Below are positions 1 through 10,422 of a DNA stretch of 64,000 nucleotides, one piece after another (the stretch's first letter is position 1; every line of letters starts with the position of its first letter). The notes under the pieces are model-generated. The model made no database searches. It was not told the DNA's origin and was given only the letters and a program-made list of their open reading frames with translations. This DNA comes from Phytophthora quininea (Eukaryota > Oomycota > Peronosporomycetes > Peronosporales > Peronosporaceae), in contig JAAVTG010000871.1 of the NCBI GenBank assembly GCA_011947345.1, positions 1-64,000 on the forward strand, written 5' to 3'. A program made the position numbers and the translations under genes.

Positions 1-88
1 GGATGCAACACCTGATTGGTCAATAGCTTTGATAGTGAGTTCTAGTACGGTCGGAGGTTTAACGATATTCATCCATATGGATGAATAT
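1..88 (-). repeat. End of a facing Crypton-family element (left arm of inverted repeat)
   Basis: This arm is the reverse complement of 117-205 with one small indel. The same sequence forms the recombinase-gene side terminus of Crypton copies A, B and C, including the CCAATCA box and the CTCCGACC motif. It is therefore the end of another family member that runs leftward out of the window, head-to-head with copy A. Only the terminus is visible, so its completeness is unknown. Confidence 0.85.
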
Positions 89-120
89 AAGGATATAAGG
101 ATATAAGGATATAAGGATAT
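89..120. repeat. AAGGATAT tandem repeat at centre of the inverted repeat
   Basis: Four perfect copies of the 8-mer AAGGATAT lie between two 24 bp perfect palindromes (half-site ATATTCATCCAT) at 65-88 and 117-140. It is a simple spacer between the two facing element ends and has no visible coding content. Confidence 0.9.
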
Positions 121-401
121 TCATCCATATGGATGAATATCGTTAAACCTCCGACCGTACTAGAACTCACTATCAAAGCTATTGACCAATCAGAGTGTTG
201 CATCCGAGTTTTAACGAATCATATCGATATCCACCCCCTTTTGGCCAATCACAGGGCAGGTACGCTTGTAAAGGCTGTCCAGCCGCAGCTCCGACATATC
301 GGGTCGGAGGCCCCCGCTCTGTTGTTGATATGTCCATACAAATGCCAACTCATTCACATATTTCCTGAATAACACGAAAACTCCGACCTCTCCGACCCAA
401 G

Positions 402-2464
402 ATGAGCCTGCGCGACCTCGCACCGATTAGCACGAAACACGCACGCGAGAGTGCAGCGCGCTCATTCAAGAAGTTCCTAGCGGATGAAGGTGTCACCTGG
501 GAGTACCTCGCCGTGTGCATGACGCGCGAGAATGCCCCGCTTGTCCTGGAAGCGGTGGTGGACAAGTTCGGCATGTACCTGGCCTTCAAGGAAGGACGCA
601 AGGGTCAGCTCTTGGCCAGGCACTCGGTCATGCAGTACTACCGACAGGCCAAGAACTGGCTGCTAGACCAGTTCCCCCAGGTTCGCCAAGCTACAGACAA
701 GGCGCTGCTCAAGAAGAGCCAAGCGCTGGAGCGCTACTGTATGAGAGAGAGTCTGGGACCTTCGTCAACAAGGCCCCAGCGTGTACCAAGAAGTCGCTCA
801 AGATGATGGTCATGCACCTGTATTCAACTGCTTCCACGGCTTCCGACTACCAAGACGCCGCGCTGCTGTGCTTGCTGTGGTTCCTGTTCGGACGAGCATC
901 TGACCTCACGCTGCTTCGCAAGGTGAATCTCTCCATCGGCGCCGGGAATATTTTCTTCGTCCGCTTCATCCGCATCAAGACTTCGGAAGAGCAAGGGCTC
1001 TCACTCTTCCCCGACGACGACTTCACCACGTGCCCGCTGCTCGCCATCGCCCTTGCCCTCGCGACACAGTCTGCACCGACAGCTTCGCTCTTGAGCCAGC
1101 TTCCTGATCAGCACGCGAACGGGCAAGCCACTCTGACTCCGACTGCGCCTCTCATCGACTTGATCGACCACCCCGAAGACGTTGCTCCACTTCAAACCTC
1201 CGAAGACGCTGCAGATGGGGAGAAGTTTACCGACGACGCCCCGGAATCCATAGCTACGTCAACAGAGTCTTGGGAAGAATCGCACAGAAGGCCGGTGTCA
1301 CGGAACGCTTGACGTCGCACTCCTTCCGTCGTGGAGGAGCTCAGCATGCCAACGGGGCCGGAATGTGTGCAATGGATCTTCGACCGAGGCGCGTGGAACA
1401 TGACGGCGACGAACAAGGCGTTCGCGTATGTCTTCAACACTCCAGCAGAAGACCACAAGATCGCTCGCGTCTTGAGCAACCGCAAGCCCAACGCAGAAGT
1501 CCCGCTGTTATCGCTCGACGCCTCCGACTCGGAGACGCACCAGAAAATTGCCGTTGTTGCATCAGTGCTATTCGTCGCTTCGTCTGGGCTTGACACCGCA
1601 CAGTATAACGTCATCGCACCAGTGCTCGAGACTCTCATGGCGTACCTGCTCCGCCACTACCCAACGTGGAAGGCTCTTTCGGCTGATGGCCCTGCGATCC
1701 AGCGGCTGGAGGCTTGTGCTGTCGAGAAAGACTTCTCTGTCAATGACTTGCTGGCTTGGTCGTCTCACCTGACCTGCGATCCAAAACTCACAGAGGAAGA
1801 ACATACCGGGCCCCCACAAGAAGCATCGATCGATGTTACCAAGCACCCCGTGTTTCTCCATCACACCGCCTTGATTGAACAATTAATTCAAGTGAACAAG
1901 ACACTCGACGCTCGCTTGACAGTAATGGAGGCTAAGCTCTGCAACAAACGCGCACGGACACCAACACTGCAGGAAACAAGTGAGGATACAAGTAGCGACA
2001 AACAGCCATCCAAGCGACGACGTACCTCTCCAGCTTCGAGCCTCAAAGACACCTGGTTCGCGTGGTACGCTCAAGAGCCGCGGATGTGGAGCTCGACCGA
2101 CGGCGCTACAAAGCACACTCGGTCCAACGCGAAGTGGCTTGTTGGTTTCATGAAAATTTTCCTGGCTGACGGCTTCACGCTTGTTGAAAGCTCACCACGC
2201 TATCGAGACGATGTCCTTGAGGTCGGGGCTGCTGCCGAAGTCGCGGTGCTGGAATTTCTTCGTGGTCATGGGATCAAAGCGCGGTGGCAACAATGTGTTG
2301 AAGTGCCTGCGGGGCTCCACAAGTCTAGGTCGCTCAATGAACACGTCGCACGCTTCAATCACCTACAACGAGGAGGTCACATCATGGGTCCTTCACCGAG
2401 ACACGCAGAACATCATCGAGTTAGTGATTGCAGCTTAATTTCATTATCGCACCTTCGTGGCTAG
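402..2464 (+). pseudogene. Crypton tyrosine recombinase, copy A (three frameshifts)
   Basis: Encodes a Crypton-type tyrosine recombinase in pieces. Frame 1 starts at ATG 402 (MSLRDLAP) and runs to about 740. A second frame covers about 740-1245 and holds the first active-site Arg (LFGRASDL) and the hairpin Lys (RIKTSEE). A third holds the H-x-x-R box (SHSFRRGG) near 1318-1345. The last, from about 1370, holds the nucleophile region (NKAFAYVF). Against copies B and C the shifts look like single-base indels near 740, 1245 and 1370. The C-terminal third is helical and Trp/Lys/Arg-rich (WFAWYAQEP, SNAKWLVGFMK) and may be the DNA-binding part, comparable in place to GCR1_C of fungal Cryptons; that comparison is inference. 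ATG 402 was chosen because it is shared by copy C. The upstream CTCCGACC repeats (382-400) may belong to the promoter. Confidence 0.82.
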
Positions 2465-2535
2465 TCGTTCTTGCAGCCGTTTGTCCCTCCGAAATTGAAA
2501 GCTCATTCTGCATCTTACACCCGCAACACGCAGCC

Positions 2536-3069
2536 ATGTCTTCACCCAAGCCCTCGAAGAAAGCAGTCAGCTCAAGGCAGGAGTTCAAGGGTCTCTGTAT
2601 CGCTGTTGGAAAGACGTTCAAGATACGTGTCAGGGATGAAGTTATTCGCCACCTTCGACTTACCTTGAACACGACTGTCGCCTCTGCAAGTCTCCTCCCC
2701 GAAGCTCTCGAGGTGATCTTCGCTGCTCTCGTCGATCGGAAGAAGCGCCGCCCCACGCTGGACGATGTACACGAGTGGCTTGTCCCTCCCGAAAACGCTG
2801 GCATTGACGCGGAGGCTGCAGACGACGAAGGCGCGGTCGACGCTCCAGAAGATGAGCCCCAGCACTACGTGCGCAAGCTCGTCAACTGGAAACGTGAGAA
2901 CCGCACCACGTACTACCTTGTGGGCTGGGAGCCGACTTGGGCGCCTCGATGCCACGTGAATCCCACCGTTGTCGCAGCCTTCGAGAAGGAGCGTCGCCTG
3001 CTTGTCTGCAAAGCGTTCATCGACGACGAAGCTGTAGAAGACAACTCGCTCAACGCCACAGAAGCATAG
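2536..3069 (+). CDS. Small chromodomain-like protein, second gene of Crypton A
   Basis: A 177-residue ORF starting MSSPKPSKKAVSS, about 70 bp after the recombinase. The frame is open upstream to 2428, but ATG 2536 begins the basic N-terminus present in every copy. Residues about 1-85 are basic with helical stretches. Residues about 86-115 are acidic. Residues about 115-160 look like a chromodomain: HYVRKLVNW, then TTYYLVGWEPTW, then a helix AAFEKERR. Chromodomains bind histone tails and in mobile elements can steer insertion to chromatin; a targeting or accessory role here is inference. The ORF stays open in copies A, B and C although all three recombinase genes are broken, and the copies differ by only a few substitutions. 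Confidence 0.72.
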   Translation: MSSPKPSKKAVSSRQEFKGLCIAVGKTFKIRVRDEVIRHLRLTLNTTVASASLLPEALEVIFAALVDRKKRRPTLDDVHEWLVPPENAGIDAEAADDEGAVDAPEDEPQHYVRKLVNWKRENRTTYYLVGWEPTWAPRCHVNPTVVAAFEKERRLLVCKAFIDDEAVEDNSLNATEA

Positions 3070-3275
3070 GATGAGTCAATCATAACGGTTAATACAGGGT
3101 GTATTACATGCTTTACAACACTAGATACATCACACTACACTGCGTTGAACACTGAGCTTGACTTCCAGATGGAACAGCAAAGTTAACCTCGTCACAGAGT
3201 ACACACAACATGCATTTGTATGCGGCATCGAACACAGAGCTTAACCTCCGAATGGAACAGCAATGTTAACCTCAA

Positions 3276-3317
3276 CGCACGCACACACAAATACACACGC
3301 ACACACACACACGCACT
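3276..3317. repeat. (CA)n microsatellite in Crypton A 3' region
   Basis: An imperfect CA-rich tract. The same site in copies B and C is a GT tract on the plus strand, because those copies are inverted. Its length differs between copies, as expected for a microsatellite. Confidence 0.9.
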
Positions 3318-3775
3318 GTAGCTCATGGCTGGAATCGAATCAGCGCCACCGAGTGTTTTAAGCTCGGGCCCATCCACTGGGCATCATGAACAGTCGAGAC
3401 TTGCGCCCGAGAGCGGCAAAATCCCGAATGACGGCTCGGCAGTGAATTCCAGCCACACAGTTCGTGTGGACACGTGGCCACTAAGCCAGCGTATTTATGG
3501 TGCCTGTAAGAACAGGCTTTTACGTACCCACTCTTTTAGTGGCCCCCGATTTCCGAGGCCGAGCATCATTTGTCAATTTGCTGGCTGCAGAGCACATGGC
3601 TCTGCAGCGCTAAAAATGCATGTTTAGTCTTTTGCCTCCATCTTTGCCCACAGACCGTTTTAGAGCCTCGGAATCCGCCTATAAACTCGCCTTTGTATGG
3701 CTCTCTTAGGATTCTCAAATCTACATGTGGTTTCAAATCTGCCTTTTTAGACTCTTTTCTGATCAGCTCTTTTCC

Positions 3776-3809
3776 CTCCGACGTACCGCTTTTCCGGTAC
3801 GCGTCGGAG
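3776..3809. other. Conserved terminal hairpin of Crypton A
   Basis: The arms CTCCGACG-TACCG and CGGTACGCGTCGGAG flank a short T-rich loop just inside the 3' terminus. The same hairpin, with altered loop and small changes, sits at 32364-32397, 36538-36571 and 40707-40740 in copies B, C and D. Its position and symmetry suggest a recombinase-binding or structural end, but no function is shown. Confidence 0.7.
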
Positions 3810-3839
3810 AAGGTCGACGGTCGGAGATTTTTGCTATGG

Positions 3840-4330
3840 TTGTGCTCTACTGTGCTGTTTCGTTTCCGTTTGTTTGTGGTCACTATTGCAGGCTCCGAAG
3901 CGCTGAAAGATGAACAATTGGTCGCGATATCAGCGACTCCGAGGCTTGGAGGGGTGCTGAACTGATGACATCGACACTGACATTAGCTGGGGCGACGGGG
4001 GCTCTCGAGGCTTTGAGAAGGGGCGGTTTGATGGTGTCTTTGCCCGCTTGCGGCGTTTGAACAGCAGCGTTCACTCTCGGCTTCACAAACAAGCCGCAAC
4101 ACAGTGGTAAGATTAATTTGATTTGCTCGACGATTGCGCTTGCTGGACTTTAACCTCAGCGTTTCGTAGCCCGTGTTGAACAGGTCAATGTTATGAGATT
4201 TATCGCGGATATCCGGCATAGGTGTGTTTGTTTTCGCTTCGATCCCATTGATTATGTGCCTCATCATTATTGACCACTCTGGCAGCGTCGATTTTTGTTT
4301 TGTGCGAGTCTAGATCATCTGATGTTATAC
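3840..4330. other. Spacer without a recognised gene
   Basis: Unique-looking sequence between Crypton A and the next recombinase remnant. Short open frames exist on both strands (for example 3883-4092 minus), but none shows a recognisable motif or a second copy in the window. Confidence 0.5.
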
Positions 4331-5642
4331 CTAGGTATGGTGGATATCCACGCCTAGGATCCCCAAACCACCAAAATCTCCATGCACTAAGAGGTCAATA
4401 CTCGGAAATTCAAAGTTTCGCGGCAGCTTATGAGATTTTCCTCCCCAAGAATAATAGTGACGCAATGGATCTGGTGGAGCATTTATGGCCACCGACGATA
4501 CTGTTCGTTGCAAGCCAGCTTCAGTAAGCAGCGATTTAATTGCTTCTCGAAGAATTGCTCTGGTGGTATTTCCTACAGCGACACCTTCCTCCTCCAGCAC
4601 CTTTTTCATCCTCTGCTGAAGCCTGTCTGGAAGTGCGTCAGTTGCTACTTGCTGTTTATCGAGTTTCTTGTATAATTCGATGGGTGGCGGGATGCCAGTA
4701 GGTTTTATCCAGCTGCACTGTCCACTATCTAGTTTTGTCACCAATTCATGCTGGAGTGCAAAGTCGGCAAATATAGTAATTGATAGAAACGCATGATTAA
4801 CCGATAAAGTTCTTACCAGAAAATCAGTATGACGCACCAACGAGGCAAGGCAAAGCCGCAAAATTCCCCTAGATTTGTTTCTTGAGCAAGGCCTGGAAAA
4901 ATCTTGTCGTACTGGCGGAGACGGTAGCATCTGAGTTGCTTCATAAATGTGGTGGCAATGCACAAAATTCGAGTCATTTACTGGCAGCCCCGCCACAACA
5001 CGGCCTAGATTCTGGTTCCCAGCGGCCTCATACCTAAAATACCTATCTTGAACGCCGCCAATCGACCACCCGCATCGAAGACAAACATATACAATAGAAG
5101 GCCCACCAGTACTACCACCGCATGCATAGGTCGCTACCCCCTTCCGCGCTGAGCGTGTTCCATACGTTTTTGAGACATCATTCTTTTCCAAAAGACTACC
5201 TAGCGCTTTTCCAAATCGTAGTTTTGGGTCAGTCCCAGGAAACAGAGCTCCCAAGGTCATACGAGAGTTGCAGGCCAAATAAATTCCGAGAACTGTAACC
5301 CAGCACGTAGATAGACTCAATACATTCGCAAAGTGATGGCGGGGTCACGAAGTCCTGAAACTTCTTGATTCGTCTTGGTCTTAAAAACAAATAACCCCCA
5401 ACACTGTCATCTTTTGACAGCAAATGCTGCATCTGGATTGTTTGCACGGAAACCGATCTAATTAAATTCCACTGCGTGACCAGAAACAGATGAGAAAATC
5501 CGGCATCATTTCGAGCGAGAGTTGAATTGCATAAATCCTTATAAAGTAAAAATGTTACCGACAGCTTGCCGGAGGTTTTAGGCGAGCTAGATTGATTTTG
5601 CTCTGCCTCCAATCGCTTTATTCCAGAGAAAAACTGCTTCAT
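4331..5642 (-). pseudogene. Second-lineage tyrosine recombinase (Crypton-like), frameshifted
   Basis: Read leftward from ATG 5642 (MKQFFSGIKRLEAEQ). The N-terminal part (5229-5642) holds a box-I-like Arg region (TQWNLIRSVSVQT). After a frameshift near 5310 the next frame (4331-5320) continues with LGIYLACN, then TRSARKGVATYACGG, which matches the H-x-x-R box with the first His replaced by Arg, then GGVQDRYFRYEAAGNQ with the candidate nucleophile Tyr. The tail contains YSWGGKSHKLP and stops early. Such proteins are abundant as Crypton-like recombinases in oomycetes and other stramenopiles. The sequence is clearly unlike the recombinase of copies A-D. The frameshift and the missing catalytic His argue against activity. 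No element ends were found. Confidence 0.75.
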
Positions 5643-5911
5643 GTCATCACCATATTCTACAGGAAGCGCTACACGCTCATTCTGTAGAGATACTTTATTG
5701 CACTACAATACCCGCTAAGCGTGACAGATCGTGCCCGATTTCTTTTGACTTTTCGAAGTAGGGAGGTGTAACTCAGCGAGATTTAAATCATCTTTGTCAG
5801 CGAAAAATCGAGCGGTGTCACAGTCTTCTTTAGATAGCTCATGTTGAATCCATTTTTATGCCATTGATGTTGCCTGTAAACTTTTCTTGTTTCACTGGAG
5901 ATGCACGCATC

Positions 5912-6846
5912 TGTGGTGTTGGGATCCGCCGAAAAGTGAAGGCGGTTGGCTGGTGGCGGTCTGGGCGAAAGGGAGTTGTCGGCACGTGTGCCAATCAAGT
6001 CCCCACGTCCCAACCTACCGACCGCATTATGTGGCTACATCTCAAGATAGGACGGTGACGTCGCTACGTCACCCGACTCGTCATCCATCATGATCCTCCA
6101 GACTGGCATGTCTGCTATCCAGCATATGGAGACTGCCGTCCTGACTTAGAAACTGCCGACGGCTCGTGACTTTTCGTGAATCATCGTGGGTTTCTGGCGA
6201 GATCGAACACGGACCAAAACGGAACCATTTATATTTGATATTTGTATATGACAATAGGAAAGAGTAGATAAAGACTCTAAGGCCATTTTGGGCATTAATA
6301 CAGAACAGCTTTTCATCCAAACCACTTAAGCGAGGTCCGGTCTATGGTGAGGTCCTGAGACACAGGACAAGCTCGGCGGATTGATTATGCCTGTCGGTGA
6401 GCACGTCTACTGAGTCGTAGTTCGTGCCAACCCACCAGCAAGGCCAAGAAGACGAGGAGAGCAAGTTTGGCCGTGTATACGAAGAGCGACGAGTCGTCGC
6501 TGCACCTGGGGAGTCCGAAAACCCTCCATACTACCTTCCCCGCCGAAGCCAGTCTTTGGCACCCTCGTAACAAGGCCGTGAGGTGCTGGTACCCGTCTTC
6601 CTGCGGGACTGCGAGGTTAACGAACGCGGAGCATTCTAGTCTTGCTCGTGACTAGTGGTGTTAGCGTGATCTGGTTGCCGGAAGGAACCACAACGCATAG
6701 AAGTCATCTCTCAACCCGGTGTAAGGGCAGATCCTGGGCCTTCAGGTTCTATTGCCCACAACAAGCCTACTGAGTCTTCGGTATTCGGTGGGTATTGTTG
6801 GGTGGGAAATGCGCAATCAAGAATTTGGCTGTGTTCCTACACCACA
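5912..6846 (+). repeat. 5' LTR of LTR-1
   Basis: 935 bp, TG...CA ended, with an inverted TGTGGTG/CACCACA at its edges. By eye seven substitutions separate it from the 3' copy. It should carry the promoter and transcription start of the element, but I could not place a specific core promoter. Confidence 0.93.
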
Positions 6847-6848
6847 AC

Positions 6849-6865
6849 TGGTCCCGCGACTTGGG
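6849..6865 (+). other. Primer-binding site of LTR-1
   Basis: TGGTCCCGCGACTTGGG lies two bases after the 5' LTR, where a tRNA 3' end primes minus-strand synthesis. LTR-3 has the related TGGTGCCGCGACCCGG in the same place. The LTR-1 version differs at three of the first sixteen positions, so priming may be weakened. Confidence 0.75.
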
Positions 6866-6941
6866 ATTGAAGGCGACTTTCGGTGCGCTGTGCTGCATCT
6901 GTAGCAACTAAACGAGCAATAAACAAGTGGAGAAGAAGAAG

Positions 6942-9093
6942 ATGGTGAAAGGATTAAGACCGACGGTACCAGCCACACCGATGAAGACCAACGAACAGCG
7001 TAGCGACGACTCAAGTGAGGAACTGATCACCCCACGAATGATGACGGTCGCGGAGCGCTCAGTTAGCCTCGAAGACGAGGTGGATAATGGATCCGATGCC
7101 ACGGATTATGAAGATTATGATGATGATCTGGAGGCGAAAGCACCAGTACCTGTGGCGGTGACTCCGGATACTCCAGAAGATGCGGTTCTGTCAGCAGGCA
7201 GGAGCAGCGGTGCGCGCCCCTGTCACGGAACCTCATGGAAGAATTGACGAAACAACTGGCCCTGTGCCAGCTTATGATGATGGAGATGACGACGACTCGA
7301 AGGCACCGGAGACGATGGCTCAAGTCACCGAACAATCTTCTGGCAACCGGCCGCCAGTCAATGGCGACACGCCAGCAGCCAACAAGGTGCTTAGACGCTG
7401 TTTTGAGGAGATGAAATCTAGCAACTGGATCGAGATGTTTGAGCCTGTAACGATCCGACAAGCAGTGTGGGCTGAATTGAGTGCCGAGCTCTCATGGCCC
7501 GGCACATCGGCAACAATTGATCAGGAGGTGAAAGACACAGTAACCCTTCTAAAGGCTATGGGTGTCAAAGCCACGGTGACTCCGTCGCCGTCGGAGTTGG
7601 AATGCTGGATTCCAGCTGAAGCCGGAGCGGAACTCTGGAAATGGAAGCGCAAACTCCGGGCATCCTTTGGGCTAACAACCTTTGAGATGAGACCCCGACC
7701 AGCGCTTCGTCCTGCTCGAAAGAGCGTGGATTCATCACGCATCCCTTTGCCGACGACTCCTAGGAAAAATGGCCCTGCTGAGGTGTCGAAATCGACGGCT
7801 GGGACAGTGTTTGCTGCCTCTGGCGAGCGCTCGCCGTACTTTCAGGACTCCCACATGGTGACACCAACGCTAACTAGCCGGTCGGAGCGTCGAGGATATG
7901 ACACCGACAACTCGAAGGCATCTCGACGGGCCCGATCGACTTCTGAAAGTCCTGATCGCAGATCTCGCTACACAGACGAGGTGTCAGATGGTGAAGACGA
8001 CTGGAGGGATGCCAACAGCGAAGGAGGCACTCAGGTAGAGGATTATCTACGTCAACTTCGTAATATTACCGAAGTAGGCGTTCGTAATCTGACATCGCGA
8101 ATTGAACTCGCCACCCACCGTCCATTGGGGCACATTAAGACCTTCTCGGGGGCACGGAATAAGAGCGAGAGCGCCATGCAATGGCTTCGAACTTTTGTCT
8201 ACGAGATGAATGGGACTCGGGCTAATCCCGATGACTGTGTATGCCATTTGAGTTGAGTCTCCAGGATGGTGCCATCCACTGGTATCGTCAACTCCCGAGG
8301 GAAACGAAGCGGAAGTGGAAGCCATTCAGTGAGGCTTTCATCAAGTACTACTGCTCTCAAATCAACCAACGTGCAGACACTCGATATCACTTGGCAAAGC
8401 GCGAGGACAAGTAACACATATGTGCCTATCTTAACCGATTTAATGGTTATGCCCGAAACGCCGGAATTCAATTCGCGAATGGCAGCGAAAAAGGTAGAGA
8501 CCATGTCAGGAAGTTCCTAGAGACATGCGGCGACAAGAGCCTAGAGCGACGCCTCCGACCGCTGCGCCTGAATGACATTCACGAAGCAGAAGCCATGATT
8601 GTTGAGCTCTTGCGGATTGACGAACGTTCGTCGCGTGAAATACGTCGTCAGGACTCGAAGAACCGGGACCCCAGTCGTCGCCGTGATGATAAACGTCGTA
8701 GCGAGTACTACGATGACTACAACCACCGTGATCGCCGTGACAGAGACTATGATCGACGTCGCGATGACTCACGAAGCATGCCACGGATAACCTTGGCAGA
8801 GGCATCAGCTGCAGACTTGGTGGCGGAACTTCAAGACCGAGAGGATCGTCAGGACGGGGATAGTGACGACTCTGATCGCGATGAGTCATACCCGTATGAC
8901 AACGATAGCCACTCGTCGGATGACAACGAGAGGTTTCTCGCGGCCGCCAATGACAATCAACGACGCGCTGCAGCTGATGGGACCTATGCACGATCCGAGA
9001 ACCGACAACTCAGGGGTGACCCGATTAACCGAGGTTTAAACCGGGACAGTCGGCCGTTGAATCGCGGTGATCGAGAGATGCGCCCCCGACAAT
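6942..9093 (+). pseudogene. gag, 5' part, of LTR-1 (split by Harbinger)
   Basis: Gag builds the particle that packages the element RNA. ATG 6942 (MVKGLRPT) was chosen because LTR-3 gag begins MVKGS in the same place. Frames must be joined at about 7205 and about 8238, and there is an in-frame TAA at 8412-8414. The middle carries the conserved retrotransposon gag region (HWYRQLPRE, then AFIKYYCSQ, then YARNAG). The C-terminal part is an Arg/Asp-rich stretch (8630-8780) and an acidic stretch. The frame is then cut at 9093 by a Harbinger transposon. LTR-3 gag aligns along its length, which is how the breaks are recognised. Confidence 0.85.
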
Positions 9094-9251
9094 GGGCGGT
9101 TCCTGAAAACTCAAAATGGTTGTAGCAAATTCGTGGCAAAAACGGGCGAGAATTTGGTCGTACTAGTTTGGCGAGCCTCCTGAAAACACAGTTTGCTCCG
9201 CTCATATCGTGAGGACACAGTTCGAATCTAGAGACTTGCTCGCCCGCATCG

Positions 9252-10422
9252 ATGGCATTCACCACTGTCGCTCTCCTCCTAGCTGCTGCTCAACGCCGAC
9301 GAGCGTCTCGCCGAAGACAAGACTTCCGCTCAAGGCTAAGCAGGCGTCAACGCCGCCGCCGTTACCGTCGCGTGGTTCGTGTCGCGCTTCAGTGGCCACG
9401 CATGGCTGGTTTTGCTGCACTCTACGGTTCTGGAAACGACCAGTCGCTCATCACTTTAACGGGGTTAGATCACGATACTTTCCGGTATCTGCTCAACGCC
9501 TTCGAGCCGCTCTTCACGACGTATATGCCCTACGGACCGTCTGGTGCTGCTATCCGTCGAGTTCGTGACCACACGCGCGGGCGCCCACGTCTTCTAAATG
9601 CTACACAGTGCCTAGCTCTCGTGTTAGCGTGGACACGAGCCCGTGGAAGCGAGTTCACGTTGTGCATCATGTTTGGAGCTACGGCAAGCGTGTGCTCGCT
9701 GTTCATTCGCTTTGGGCGCAGAACTCTTGTAAGGGTTCTCTCAAAGGATGCCAACGCTGTCGTAAAGATGCCAGACCACTCGATAGTACAAGGATATCAA
9801 GCAGCAATTCATCGCCGGCACTCTCGGCTGCGCGATGTATTCGCGGTTGCTGATGGACTCAAGTTATATCTTCAACAGAGCGGGAACTGCACCATACAAA
9901 ATATTTTCTATAACGGTTGGAAGCATGATCACTACGTAGGAAATGTGCTCGTGTTTGTACCCGACGGGACTATTGTGGCTTGCGCATTGAATGCGCCTGG
10001 ATCTCTCCACGACTCCCAAATAGCAGAATGGAGTGGTGTCTACCAGAAGTTGGAAGCTGCATACGAGTTATACGGTGCTCGGTGTGTCGTCGACTCTGCT
10101 TTTGCTGCTGGAGATTATCCTTTCCTGATTAAGTCTAGCCAAGATTATTTGGGGGCTGCATCAACGGCTTCGGACGTGGAAATGTTACAACAGGCAACAT
10201 CAGCACGACAAGCGGCTGAGGGGGATGAGAGCCTTTCAAAGCTCATTTCCAAGACTCAAAGATCGTCTTGAATACGAGGAGCGAGGAGAACGGCGGCTTA
10301 TTTTGGATGCATGTGTATTACTCTTCAACCTTCGAGCGAGATTGATTGGCATCAATCAACTGCGCTCTGTCTACATGCCCACTTTAGAGCGGAATGCGCT
10401 CCACCTGCTTCACAGGAATTAG
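9252..10422 (+). pseudogene. PIF/Harbinger DDE transposase (one frameshift)
   Basis: The first frame (9252-10271) begins MAFTTVALLLAAAQRRR, with an Arg-rich N-terminus (residues about 12-45). It continues with a helical region (LTGLDHDTFRYLL) and the DDE_Tnp_4-like catalytic core: first Asp in FAVADGLKLYL, second Asp in GSLHDSQIAEW, then CVVDSAFAAGDYPFL. The core continues in another frame (10225-10422, MRAFQSSFPRLKDRL... to the stop at 10420-10422). One missing base near 10220 explains the switch. The protein would cut and join the inverted-repeat ends. A sequencing error could also explain a single indel, so the gene may be intact in the organism. The stop overlaps the end of the Myb-like gene by 4 bp, tail to tail. 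Confidence 0.85.

Larger units (their letters stand above)
129..3839 (+). mobile_element. Crypton-type tyrosine-recombinase element, copy A
   Basis: A roughly 3.7 kb element read on the plus strand. It starts ATGGATGAATATCG, carries a recombinase ORF then a small chromodomain-like ORF, and ends in CGGTCGGAG-T-rich-GCT followed by ATGG. The limits come from alignment with copies B and C, which share both termini. The ends form an imperfect inverted repeat: CGTTAAACCTCCGACCGT on the left, and CGTAAAACCTCCGACCGT read inward from the right end of B and C. ATGG lies at both ends and could be the short crossover or target repeat expected for a Crypton, which inserts by tyrosine recombination. The recombinase is broken, so this copy is probably not autonomous. 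Confidence 0.82.

Noticed and set aside
3566..3965. Overlapping ORFs of 105 and 131 codons in the Crypton A 3' region
   Set aside because: They lie across the Crypton terminus and hairpin, recur in copies B and C only as shifted or broken frames, and show no motif.
8506..8991. 161-codon minus-strand ORF across gag of LTR-1
   Set aside because: It is the antisense shadow of the Arg/Asp-rich part of gag, whose skewed codons keep the opposite frame open.
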